This document shows positions 7,374 through 15,670 of a stretch of DNA of 24,543 nucleotides, one piece after another (positions within the stretch are counted from its first letter, which is position 1; every line of letters starts with the position of its first letter). The stretch is taken from contig JANRKN010000006.1 in assembly GCA_033763435.1 (NCBI GenBank), positions 1 to 24,543 on the forward strand, read 5' to 3'. Source of the stretch: JANRKN01 sp033763435. Its GTDB lineage: Bacteria; Planctomycetota; Phycisphaerae; Phycisphaerales; UBA1924. Below the pieces are notes generated by a model, which made no database searches, was not told where the DNA came from, and saw only the letters and a list, made by a program, of their open reading frames with translations. The position numbers were made by a program, and so were the translations under genes.

Positions 7374-9983
7374 TTACTTCTCCGGCGTGAGCCGTGCAAA
7401 CTCGAGCACCAGTGTCTTGGTGCCCACACCCAGGAAGTGGATCGTCGCGCGGGCGTTGGCGCCGGGCGTGACGCTGGTCACGGTGCCGAGCCCGAACTGC
7501 GGATGGCGAACCTTGGAGCCGACCGGGAACTGCACTTTGGGCTTCGCGCCGTCGGCCCGCGGCGCTCCTGTCGGCAGCCCACCGCTGCGGAGGCTGGGGA
7601 TGACGCCTCCCGCGGCGCTTGGCCTGGCGCGCTCGTGCGCGGGTCGCTGGTCGAGGTCATCGTCGTCGCTCTCGCCTCCCCAGCCGGCGGGCAGCCCCGC
7701 GTCGGACTGATCCGACAGCACGACGTGCTCACGCGGGAGCTCATCGACGAAGCGGGAGAGGATGCTGCGCTCCGGCACGCCGCGGATCGTGCGGAACTTG
7801 GCCGCGGTCATGTGCAGGTGTTTCATCGCGCGCGTAATGCCGACGAAGCACAGCCGGCGCTCTTCCTCGAGCTGCGCATCGCTCTCGCGCGCCCGCGAGT
7901 GGGGGAGCAGGCCCTCTTCCAGCCCGATCATCGCGACCGCGGAGAACTCCAGGCCCTTGGCCGCGTGGAGCGTCATCATCGTCACCGCGCCCTGCGCGGC
8001 ATCGACCGCGTCCGCGTCGGCGACCAGCGCGATCGACTCCAGGTACGCCCGCAGCATCGCCAGCAGCGCCGGCACGCGCACGTCCACCGGCGCCTTCTCA
8101 TCGCCCGGCACGCCCGTGAACACCGGATCGCCCGAGGGGTCAAACTCCATCTCGAACTGCCGCGCGCTCGAAACCAGCTCGCTCAGGTTGTCCAGCCGGT
8201 TCTCGTCGGCCTCCGAGCCCGAGCTCCGCGCCTGCGCCTCGTACATCTTCTCGAGGCCCGATTCCTTGATCACGCGCTCGACCAGCGTCGCGAGCGACCC
8301 CGACACCTCCGCGCCCATGAACGAGCCGTTGCCCGTCCAGTGGTCGATCATCCCCAGGAACGCGTTGATGCTGTTGACCGCGCGCGCGCTCAGGCCCTCG
8401 ACGCGCGAGGCGTCGCGGAGCCCCGCGAGCAGCGGCTCGCCGCGCGCTTCGGCGTAGGCGCGCACCTTGTCCAGCGACGTGTCGCCGATCCCGCGCGCGG
8501 GCGTGTTGATCACGCGCTCGAGCGAGACCGAGTCCGACGGGTTCGCGACGACACGCAGGTACGCGAGCGCGTTGCGGACTTCCTCGCGCTCATAAAACGC
8601 TGTGCCGCGGGCGATGGTGTAGGGCACGTTGGCCTGCCGCAGCGCCTCTTCCATCACACGCGAGAGCGCGTTGGTGCGGTAGAAGATCGCCATCTCGCGC
8701 CAGGGAACGCCCGCGCGCACGCTCGCGCCCTCGCCCGTGCTCTCGTGCATCGCGCGCAGCCAATCGACGACCAGATCCGCCTCATGGCGTTCGTCGCGAC
8801 ACAAGACCACCGTCGGCTTGTCGCCCCCGGGCTTGCGAGTGAACAGCGGCTTGTCCTTGCGGACGCGGTTGCGCTTGATGAGCCCGTCAGCCAGGCTCAG
8901 GATCGGCGCGGTCGAGCGGAAGTTTTCGCCCAGCGTGATCACCCGCGCGCCCGGGTAGTGCTTCTCGAACTCGAGGATGTTCTCGATATCCGCGCCGCGC
9001 CAGCCGTAGATCGACTGATCCGGATCGCCCACGACGCAGATGTTTGCGCTGCGGGCCTCGGGGCCGTCGCCGGCCATCAGGCTCGCGATCTGGAACTGCG
9101 CCTGGTTGGTGTCCTGATACTCGTCGATCATCAGGTACCGCCAGCGCTCGCGGCAAGCCTCGCGCACTTCGCGGTCCTCGCGCAGCAGCCGCGCGGTGAG
9201 CAACAGCAGATCGTCAAAGTCCACCGCGTTCGCCGCGCGCAGCCCCGACTGATACGCCTTGTAGACCTTCGCGATCGTCTTGGCGTAGAAGTCGCCCGCC
9301 GAGAGCGCAAAGTCCTCGGCGTCCTTGAGCTCGTTCTTGGCCTGAGAGATCGCGCTGAGCACGCCCCGAGGCGGGAAGTTGCTCGTCGAAACGCCGACAT
9401 CCGCGATGCACTTTTTGAGAAGCGTCATTTGGTCGTCGGTGTCGTAGATCGTGAAGTCCTCGCGCAGCGATGTCACTTTGCTCAGATTGAGCGCGTACTT
9501 GCGCAGCAGCCGCGCACACAGCGCATGGAACGTCGAGACGGTGAGCCCCCGGCTCGCCGAAGAATGCGATGCCAGCAGCGAGTGCACGCGCTCGCGCATC
9601 TCTCCCGCGGCCTTGTTGGTGAACGTCACCGCGAGGATCGCCCACGGCGGCACGCCGCACGAGATCAGGTACGCGATCCGCCGCGTGATCACCCGCGTCT
9701 TGCCCGACCCCGCCGCGGCAAGGATCAGCAGCGGGCCATCCAAGTGCTCCACGGCGGCGCGCTGCGGATCGGTCAGGCCTTCGAGGAGCTCGGCCTGCTC
9801 ATCGCGAGGCGGAACATCCGCGGGCGGCGCTGGAACGTCGCCCTCAAGGTCCGGGTCGTAGCCGATCCGCCGGGGCGAGGCGTTGGGCTTGGGCGTGGTG
9901 TCGTCGTACCCACGCTCCCACGCGGCGTCGCCTGGGCTGCGCTGTGCGGCTCCGCCGCGGATTGAAGTTCGTTCCCGGTCCAT
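7374..9983 (-). CDS. pcrA: UvrD/PcrA-type superfamily 1 DNA helicase
   Basis: The 869-residue product shows the SF1A helicase motifs in order: Q motif LTDPQRAAV (70-78), Walker A A-A-G-S-G-K-T (90-96), motif Ia TFTNKAAGEM, motif II D287-E-Y-Q-D-T292, motif III GDPDQSIYGWRGA, motif IV GENFRS, motif V TLHAAKGLEF and motif VI VGITRAMKHLHMT. The C-terminus (VGSKVRHPQFGLGTV...) is the Tudor-like tail of PcrA/UvrD. It should be a 3'-5' helicase in repair and replication-conflict resolution. Before the Q motif there is a polar, Pro/Asp-rich extension of about 65 residues, longer than in Bacillus PcrA. It lies 72 bp downstream of the msrBA gene on the same strand. Rep/UvrD naming cannot be settled from sequence alone. 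Confidence 0.95.
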   Translation of the reverse strand: MDRERTSIRGGAAQRSPGDAAWERGYDDTTPKPNASPRRIGYDPDLEGDVPAPPADVPPRDEQAELLEGLTDPQRAAVEHLDGPLLILAAAGSGKTRVITRRIAYLISCGVPPWAILAVTFTNKAAGEMRERVHSLLASHSSASRGLTVSTFHALCARLLRKYALNLSKVTSLREDFTIYDTDDQMTLLKKCIADVGVSTSNFPPRGVLSAISQAKNELKDAEDFALSAGDFYAKTIAKVYKAYQSGLRAANAVDFDDLLLLTARLLREDREVREACRERWRYLMIDEYQDTNQAQFQIASLMAGDGPEARSANICVVGDPDQSIYGWRGADIENILEFEKHYPGARVITLGENFRSTAPILSLADGLIKRNRVRKDKPLFTRKPGGDKPTVVLCRDERHEADLVVDWLRAMHESTGEGASVRAGVPWREMAIFYRTNALSRVMEEALRQANVPYTIARGTAFYEREEVRNALAYLRVVANPSDSVSLERVINTPARGIGDTSLDKVRAYAEARGEPLLAGLRDASRVEGLSARAVNSINAFLGMIDHWTGNGSFMGAEVSGSLATLVERVIKESGLEKMYEAQARSSGSEADENRLDNLSELVSSARQFEMEFDPSGDPVFTGVPGDEKAPVDVRVPALLAMLRAYLESIALVADADAVDAAQGAVTMMTLHAAKGLEFSAVAMIGLEEGLLPHSRARESDAQLEEERRLCFVGITRAMKHLHMTAAKFRTIRGVPERSILSRFVDELPREHVVLSDQSDAGLPAGWGGESDDDDLDQRPAHERARPSAAGGVIPSLRSGGLPTGAPRADGAKPKVQFPVGSKVRHPQFGLGTVTSVTPGANARATIHFLGVGTKTLVLEFARLTPEK

Positions 9984-10055
9984 CGGGCCAAGCGTACCCG
10001 CCCAGGGGCCCAGCGAACAGCGCGAGGAAGCATGTCCCGCTTCAGCCCCGGACGA

Positions 10056-11243
10056 TCAATCATCGGCCGCGGGCATGGCGCACGATCCGCCGTGCTTCTC
10101 GTGATAGTCCTGGTGATACTCCTCGGCCTCGTAGAACGTTCCCGCCTCAGCGACCGGCGCGACCTGCGTCACGATCTTCCGGCCCTTGAAGCGCTTGTTC
10201 TCGGCCTGCTCGGCGATGAACTTCTTCGCCTCTTCGAGCTGCTCGGGCGTCGTCGCGAAGATCGCCGAGCGATACTGCGTCCCGATGTCCGGGCCCTGCC
10301 GGTTGAGCTGCGTGGGGTCGTGCAGGCGGAAGAACCACTTGAGCAGCTCGCCGTAGCTCACGCGCTTGGGGTCGTAGGTGATCTTCACCGTCTCGGCGTG
10401 GCCCGTGGTGCCCTCGCACACCTGCTTGTACGTCGGGTTCTTGAGTGTGCCGCCCTGATAGCCCGACACGGCGTTGATCACGCCCGGGATCTGCTGAAAG
10501 CGGTCCTCAACGCCCCAGAAGCATCCGCCCGCGAAGTACGCCGTCGCGAAAGGCAGAGGCTGCGCCGCCGGGGGCAGCTTCAGCTCGCCCTCGGCCGTGC
10601 GCTCGACAAAGTCCAGCGAGGCCGAGTTCAGGCAGAATCGCGCGCCCGTCGGCGTCTGTGGCGCATCGTCAAATACGTGCCCCAGGTGCCCCTCACAGCG
10701 CGCGCACACGATCTCCACGCGCACCATGCCGTGCGACGTGTCCCGCACGTACTTCACATGCTCCAGGTCAAACGGCCTGAAGAACGAGGGCCAGCCCGTG
10801 CCCGAGTCGAACTTGTGCTTGGAGTCAAACAGCGGCAGGTCGCACAGCCGGCAGAGATACGCGCCCGACTTCTTGTTGTCGAGCAGATCGCCGCAGAACG
10901 CCGGCTCGGTGCCCTTGCTCAGAATGATCCGTCGCTCTTCGTCCGTGAGCTTCTTCTCGCGGGCGAGCTCCTGGATCCGTGCGTCGGTGAGCTTGGTCAG
11001 GTCATAACCGGCGCGCGAGATCTTCGGGCCAGTCTGTGCTTCAGCGGCGGTCGTCTTCACGGAGTCATCCTTCTTGTCCGAGTTGGTCTTGTCGGTGCTG
11101 GCGGGCTTTTCGGGCTCAGGCTGGAAGCGGGCGAGCAACGCGTCGGCCGAGCGAGCGCTCTCGAGCCGCGCCGGCAGATGCAGCGCCGCGGCCAGCGCCG
11201 CGCCGATCGCCATAAGCACCATGAACTTGCTGAGCTTCTTCAT
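10056..11243 (-). CDS. msrAB: Exported bifunctional methionine sulfoxide reductase MsrB-MsrA
   Basis: A 395-residue product with the MsrB domain first. Residues 1-30 form a signal peptide or anchor, followed by a low-complexity Lys/Asp/Thr linker (42-70). MsrB (about 75-213) has zinc cysteines C131-x-x-C134 and C180-x-x-C183, catalytic C204 in RFCLNS, and C117 in AFCGD at the place of a resolving cysteine in some MsrBs. MsrA (about 232-390) has catalytic C241 in GGCFWG, and the C-terminal GGSC388 could be a resolving cysteine. Together they reduce both stereoisomers of methionine sulfoxide, probably in the periplasm because of the N-terminal signal. Order B-A is the reverse of many fusions. 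No reductase partner is encoded nearby. Confidence 0.93.
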   Translation of the reverse strand: MKKLSKFMVLMAIGAALAAALHLPARLESARSADALLARFQPEPEKPASTDKTNSDKKDDSVKTTAAEAQTGPKISRAGYDLTKLTDARIQELAREKKLTDEERRIILSKGTEPAFCGDLLDNKKSGAYLCRLCDLPLFDSKHKFDSGTGWPSFFRPFDLEHVKYVRDTSHGMVRVEIVCARCEGHLGHVFDDAPQTPTGARFCLNSASLDFVERTAEGELKLPPAAQPLPFATAYFAGGCFWGVEDRFQQIPGVINAVSGYQGGTLKNPTYKQVCEGTTGHAETVKITYDPKRVSYGELLKWFFRLHDPTQLNRQGPDIGTQYRSAIFATTPEQLEEAKKFIAEQAENKRFKGRKIVTQVAPVAEAGTFYEAEEYHQDYHEKHGGSCAMPAADD

Positions 11244-11380
11244 TGCTGGCCCTCGCTCGGGTGGTCGTAGGGAGGTTGCGTGCCGTCCGGACAGCTACGC
11301 CTCCCCCGGCCCTCAGGATCATTCTTCGATGCCCGAGCGCGAAAGGATGTTTCGGGCCAGATTCACGTTGAGGGCCCCGT

Positions 11381-11869
11381 TTAGCCCGGGTGGCTCTGGA
11401 CGCCCGGCGTAGGGTCGTCAAAGCGCTTTCGCCGGGGGGCAAGCCGGGCACCCGTGAGCACGCCCGCGATGCCGACGACGGGGTTCAGGACGGTAAACCA
11501 GAGCGGGCTCTTGGCGCGCTGCATCGCCTCGAGGTTGCCGACTTCGGGGGGCCTGGGCCCCGGGTCTGGCCGGTTGAGGGCCATGGAGCCCGAAAGCACG
11601 CCGAGCAGAAGGATGAGCCCGGCGAGCGCGGGGCCCGTGCTTCGGCGCGGGTCGATGACGCGGGCGAGCGCCCCGCCGATCACCGCCGCGACGAACCCCA
11701 GCACGATCGACGTCACGATCCAGAGCATCGAAACGTCGTACGAGCCCTCGCGGAACGCGGCGTTCGTGCCCATGAGCAGGTACGCACCGGTGAAGGTGAC
11801 AAAGACCGCGACGGCCGTCGCGAGATATCCCACGATCACGGCCGCGACGCATCGGAGCAGCGACTTCAT
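11381..11869 (-). CDS. Small four-helix membrane protein of unknown function
   Basis: The 162-residue product has four likely transmembrane helices: about 7-33, 48-71, 80-99 and 124-146. The loop between helices three and four is proline- and charge-rich. I recognise no family. The start at 11869 is chosen because GGAGGAGGG lies upstream at good spacing and the protein then begins with a typical short N-terminus (MKSLLRC). It precedes msrBA on the same strand, separated by 137 bp, so co-transcription is possible but not shown. It is divergent from the amylase gene across 231 bp. Confidence 0.75.
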   Translation of the reverse strand: MKSLLRCVAAVIVGYLATAVAVFVTFTGAYLLMGTNAAFREGSYDVSMLWIVTSIVLGFVAAVIGGALARVIDPRRSTGPALAGLILLLGVLSGSMALNRPDPGPRPPEVGNLEAMQRAKSPLWFTVLNPVVGIAGVLTGARLAPRRKRFDDPTPGVQSHPG

Positions 11870-12100
11870 GTGTGGCCCTCCTCCCTTTCTGGCCCCGGCC
11901 CCCGTGTCATTCTCGCAGGTTGGGCCGGGCCGTGCCACGGATGGACGTTCCCCCGGGCCCCTTCGGTGATCGGGCGGGCGGGTCACGCGGCGGTCGGGTC
12001 CGTCCGGGTACGATCTCGCACCCGCGGGTCCGTCGGGCCCGCACGCAGCGATCCGACCCCAGGCGACTGCCACGCAGGCCTGAGTTCAGAGGGACTTCCC

Positions 12101-13849
12101 ATGCGATCGATCGGCATCTCGGGCGCGATGATCCTCTCGGCAGGCTTGGCCCTCGCGGGCACCGCCTCCGACCTCTTCGCGCAGGCCACGACCAACCCCA
12201 CCCTGCCCCGCCGTGACACCGCCAAGCCTCGCCCCGCGCCCACCGGCCCCGACCGCGCGGGCTGGTGGAACGACGCGGTCTTCTATCAGATCTTCGTCCG
12301 CTCGTTCGCCGACTCGACGACGGGCCCGCTCGCCAACGACGGCATCGGCGATTTCCGCGGCATCATCGAGAAGCTCGACTACCTCAACGACAACAACCCC
12401 GCCACGACCAACGACCTGGGCATCACCGGCCTCTGGCTCATGCCCATCCACCCCTCGCCCAGCTACCACGGCTACGACGTCGTCGACTACAAGGGCATCA
12501 ACCCGCAGTTCGGCACGATGGACGACTTCCGCGAGTTCATCCGCGAATCCCACAAGCGCGGCATCCGCGTCATCCTCGACCTCGTCCTCAACCACTCCTC
12601 CTCAGAGCACCCCTTCTTCCTCGAATCTCAGAAGCCCGGCAGCCCCAAGCGCGACTGGTACCTCTGGACCGACGCCAAGCCCGCGTGGAAGGGGCCCTGG
12701 GGACAGGAAGTCTGGCACAGGAAACGCGACTCGTACTTCTACGGCATCTTCTCCACCGTCATGCCCGACGTGAATTACCGCAACCCCGAAGCCTCCAAGG
12801 CCTTCCTCGACTTCGTCCGCTTCTGGCTCGCCGAAGAAAACGTCGATGGCTACCGCCTCGACGCGATCCGCCACCTGATTGAGAACGGCGCCCAGCAGGA
12901 CAACACCGAAGACACGCACGAATGGCTGCGGAACTTCCAGAAGTTCTACCGCAGCGTGCGCCCCGACGCATACACCGTCGGCGAGGTGTGGGCGAGTTCG
13001 GAAGAGGCCTCGCCCTACGTGCCCGATCAGATGGACCACGTGTTCGAGTTTGATCTCGCGGGCGCGATGACGCGCTCGGCGCGCGAAGAGGCCGCCGCGG
13101 CCGTGCGGGGCCAGCAGCGCCGGGTCTTCGAGCTGTACCCGCCCAACGCCTACGGCCGATTCCTCTCGAACCACGATCAGGTCCGCATCGCGACCGTGCT
13201 GCAGCAGAATCAGGGTCAGCTCAAGGCCGCGGCGGGCATGCTGCTCACGGGCCCCGGCACGCCATACATCTATTACGGCGAAGAGATCGGCATGACGGGC
13301 GACAAGCCCGACGAGCTGATCCGCAAGCCCATGCAGTGGTCGAACGCGCCTCAGGCCGGCTTCACGAAGGGCACGCCCTGGCAGGCGCTGAACCCGGGCT
13401 GGGAATCGCAGAACGTGCAGGCGCAGCAGCGCGACCCGGGCTCGCTGTGGAACGTGTACGCGAACCTGATCCGGGCCCGCAACGCCTCGCCCGCGCTGCA
13501 GTGGGGGAGCTACATCCCCGTCACCGTCGACAAGCCCGAGGTCTACGCCTTCCTGCGCCACGCGCAGAGCCCGGCGACCAAGGACCGCCCCGCGGTGCGT
13601 CAGACGGCGCTGGTGCTCATCAACCTCGCGCCCGAAACCGTCGGCGACTACGCGCTCACGTTCGAGTCCTCGCCCCTCCGCGGGCGCCTGAAGAGCACCG
13701 AGATCGCCCAGCGCGTCTGGAGCCAGCCGCCCCGCGTCAACGAGCGCGGCGGGACGATCACCCCGAGCCGCCCGCTCGCGCAGCTTGAGGCCAACACCAC
13801 CTACGTCATCATCCTCGAAGAATCGCCCGCGGCCCCCACGTCGCGCTGA
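12101..13849 (+). CDS. Exported GH13 alpha-amylase family glycoside hydrolase
   Basis: A 582-residue product with a signal peptide (about 1-27, ending DLFAQA). The catalytic (beta/alpha)8 barrel begins at WWNDAVFYQIFVRSF. The four GH13 regions are present: DLVLNHSS; DGYRLDAIRH with nucleophile D254; GEVWAS with acid/base E295; FLSNHDQ with transition-state stabiliser D359. The GITGLWLMPIHPSPSYHGYD segment and the C-terminal beta domain fit the amylase A-like GH13_36 group, though the exact subfamily and substrate (starch, maltodextrin) are inference. The start follows GAGGGA. The reading frame is open further upstream, but only 12101 gives a signal peptide. A strong terminator follows. Confidence 0.93.
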   Translation: MRSIGISGAMILSAGLALAGTASDLFAQATTNPTLPRRDTAKPRPAPTGPDRAGWWNDAVFYQIFVRSFADSTTGPLANDGIGDFRGIIEKLDYLNDNNPATTNDLGITGLWLMPIHPSPSYHGYDVVDYKGINPQFGTMDDFREFIRESHKRGIRVILDLVLNHSSSEHPFFLESQKPGSPKRDWYLWTDAKPAWKGPWGQEVWHRKRDSYFYGIFSTVMPDVNYRNPEASKAFLDFVRFWLAEENVDGYRLDAIRHLIENGAQQDNTEDTHEWLRNFQKFYRSVRPDAYTVGEVWASSEEASPYVPDQMDHVFEFDLAGAMTRSAREEAAAAVRGQQRRVFELYPPNAYGRFLSNHDQVRIATVLQQNQGQLKAAAGMLLTGPGTPYIYYGEEIGMTGDKPDELIRKPMQWSNAPQAGFTKGTPWQALNPGWESQNVQAQQRDPGSLWNVYANLIRARNASPALQWGSYIPVTVDKPEVYAFLRHAQSPATKDRPAVRQTALVLINLAPETVGDYALTFESSPLRGRLKSTEIAQRVWSQPPRVNERGGTITPSRPLAQLEANTTYVIILEESPAAPTSR

Positions 13850-13878
13850 GCCCGCGAGACATCCCAAGTCCACCACCC

Positions 13879-13908
13879 GCACGGGCCTTCGGGCCCGTGC
13901 TTTTCTTT
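13879..13908 (+). terminator. Rho-independent terminator with UUCG loop
   Basis: A 9-bp perfect stem GCACGGGCC / GGCCCGTGC encloses the very stable TTCG tetraloop and is followed directly by TTTTCTTT. It lies 29 bp after the amylase stop and is oriented to end that transcript. The convergent ATPase gene could use the same hairpin less efficiently. Confidence 0.92.
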
Positions 13909-13926
13909 GGGCGATGAATGCTCCGG

Positions 13927-15510
13927 TCAGGCCGGGCGCAGGCCGCGGTAGAGCTGCTGGACGCGGTCGGCCTCGTGCTTGCGCACCTGGTCGAGCACAA
14001 GGCGCGGGATGCGGAACGAGTTCTGGTCGCTGGTGTTGTTCGAGCAATGCTCGACGAGGCAGCGGTACAGGAACTTGAACGCGTCGCGCGGCTGGTGCAT
14101 CTGGTCCAGCGCGTCGACCAGATCCTGCCTCGTGACATCCTCGGCGAACAGATCGAGCAGCGCCAGCGGGCGCACCGTGCCCGAGGTGCTCTCTCGCGGC
14201 GTGCCCCGGCACGCGGCGATGCGTGCGTTGGCCAGGTCGTAGAGCATCGCGCCGGTCCAGGTCAGGCGCTCGACGAGGTTCTGCTTGTCCAGGCGCGCTT
14301 CCTGGAAGAACGCCGCAGACTCGCGGAAGAGGATGTGCCGAAGCTCGATCGGCAGCACCATCTTCACGCCGATGCCGTCCTGCTGGAGGAACTTGTTGTT
14401 CAGCAGAGGCCAGACGACGGCCTTCATGCGGTCGGGGTCGCCCGAGATCAGCGTGGGCTCATCGACGCGGTCAAGCACGATGATGACGCCCGTGTAGCCG
14501 AAGGGCCTGAGCACGTGCCGGAGCCGGTCGAGCATCGCGTAGCGCGGCTCGTCCGAGTCGTTGAGGGGCAGCGTCGCGGGGTCGCGCGCGATCGGATCGA
14601 GCTGGCGCAGCGCGCGGGCGTACGAACGGTCGCTGCGCGACGAGACGCGGATCTGCTTGCGGACCTTGTGCGCGAGCCGGTGGAACGCGAAGCGGTCCCA
14701 CACCGCGAGCTTGACGAGCGCCAGGCCCCAGAGCCCCGCGAGGCCGTAGAAGCCGTAGAGCATGCCCTTGGGGAATGAGCCATTGTCGTACTTGGAGAGC
14801 ACGACGTACATGCCGACGGGGGCGAGCCATCCGAGGAGCGCCGCGGCCCAGGTGATCAGGCGCGACCAGGGCAGCATCATCCGCAGGCGTCGGCGCAGCG
14901 CGGTCGTGCGCAGGTCCGCCTCGTCGTTGCGGTCGTACAGCGCCTGAAGCAGCAGCAGCTCGCGCTTGGTCGAGGGGTCGAGCTTGCGGGCGATGCGCTT
15001 GGCGTCCGGGCCGAGGTCGACGGGGTCCGGGGGCGCGGGCAGGCCCAGCATCGAATCGACAATCGGCGGGATCGCGCGCTTGAGAATGCCGTCGATGTGA
15101 TCGACGAGCCGGATCTTCTGCAGCGCCTCGAGCACGCTCCGGCCTTCGCCGCGGTCGGCGCGCAGCGAGCGCCCGGTGAAGCGGTCGAGCGAGGAGTTCA
15201 GGTCGTCGTACGCGATGAGCAGCACGCGGGCCTGCGGGTTGTCGCGGTTGTGCACCGCGACGCGCGAGGCCAGCTGCAGACGCATCGCGGTCTTGCCCGA
15301 GCCCTTCTCGCCGAAGATGATCGCGGAGCTGGGCCGGCGCAGGTCGCCCATGACCTTCTCAAAGTCGGAATGGAACACCGGGTGCGGCAGCGCGGCCGAC
15401 TGGACGCCCTCCGTGCTCAGCCGCGCGAAGACCGCGTCGTTCCGCGCTTCCTCGGCAAGGAAGGGGTTCTCCGCGAGACTCCAGTGATTGAGAAATTCCG
15501 CGAGCGTCAT
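13927..15510 (-). CDS. P-loop ATPase with two inserted transmembrane helices (KAP-like)
   Basis: A 527-residue product. N-terminal WSLAENPF leads to Walker A G67-E-K-G-S-G-K-T74 and Walker B GVIIVLDRVDE (341-351). Two hydrophobic helices (about 217-239 and 250-271) sit between them, after a basic region (RRRLRMMLPW). Insertion of membrane helices between Walker A and Walker B is the hallmark of KAP-type NTPases; whether this is a true KAP member is inference. The rest is charged and helical with conserved-looking segments (QMHQPRDAFKFLYRCLVEH). The N- and C-termini should be cytoplasmic. The function is unknown. It follows the sugar phosphomutase gene on the same strand across 157 bp that contain a repeat cluster. 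Confidence 0.8.
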   Translation of the reverse strand: MTLAEFLNHWSLAENPFLAEEARNDAVFARLSTEGVQSAALPHPVFHSDFEKVMGDLRRPSSAIIFGEKGSGKTAMRLQLASRVAVHNRDNPQARVLLIAYDDLNSSLDRFTGRSLRADRGEGRSVLEALQKIRLVDHIDGILKRAIPPIVDSMLGLPAPPDPVDLGPDAKRIARKLDPSTKRELLLLQALYDRNDEADLRTTALRRRLRMMLPWSRLITWAAALLGWLAPVGMYVVLSKYDNGSFPKGMLYGFYGLAGLWGLALVKLAVWDRFAFHRLAHKVRKQIRVSSRSDRSYARALRQLDPIARDPATLPLNDSDEPRYAMLDRLRHVLRPFGYTGVIIVLDRVDEPTLISGDPDRMKAVVWPLLNNKFLQQDGIGVKMVLPIELRHILFRESAAFFQEARLDKQNLVERLTWTGAMLYDLANARIAACRGTPRESTSGTVRPLALLDLFAEDVTRQDLVDALDQMHQPRDAFKFLYRCLVEHCSNNTSDQNSFRIPRLVLDQVRKHEADRVQQLYRGLRPA

Positions 15511-15571
15511 GGGTATGCAACGTCGATCCGGCCGGGCCGACCCGGTGTCTCTCTCGAGCCCCGAAGAGCGC

Positions 15572-15670
15572 CGACTTCATCTTTCCGCCCCGGGCGGGGG
15601 CGGACTCCGTCCCGCCGCCGTGGAGGCTGCGGACTCCATCCCTCCGCCGCGGAGGCGGCGGACTCCATCA
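15572..15670. repeat. 29-bp repeat cluster with hairpin units
   Basis: Two clear 29-bp copies start at 15601 and 15630 with CGGACTCC(G/A)TCCC and contain CCGCCG(T/C)GGAGG. A partial third copy starts at 15659, and a degenerate one precedes at about 15572. The copy at 15630 has a small hairpin CCTCCG-CCG-CGGAGG. The last partial copy runs into and supplies the stop codon (15668-15670) of the mutase gene. It looks like a small dispersed palindromic element; that similar copies occur elsewhere in the genome is inference. Confidence 0.75.

Noticed and set aside
7437..9965. Very long plus-strand open frame antisense to the helicase
   Set aside because: High-GC codon bias leaves the opposite strand open. 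The translation is Arg/His/Gln-rich with no motif, while the minus strand encodes all helicase motifs.
12602..14212. Minus-strand open frame opposite the amylase
   Set aside because: It crosses a strong terminator and the end of another gene and has no family motif.
15572..15670. CRISPR repeats of 29 bp
   Set aside because: The copies are directly adjacent without spacers.
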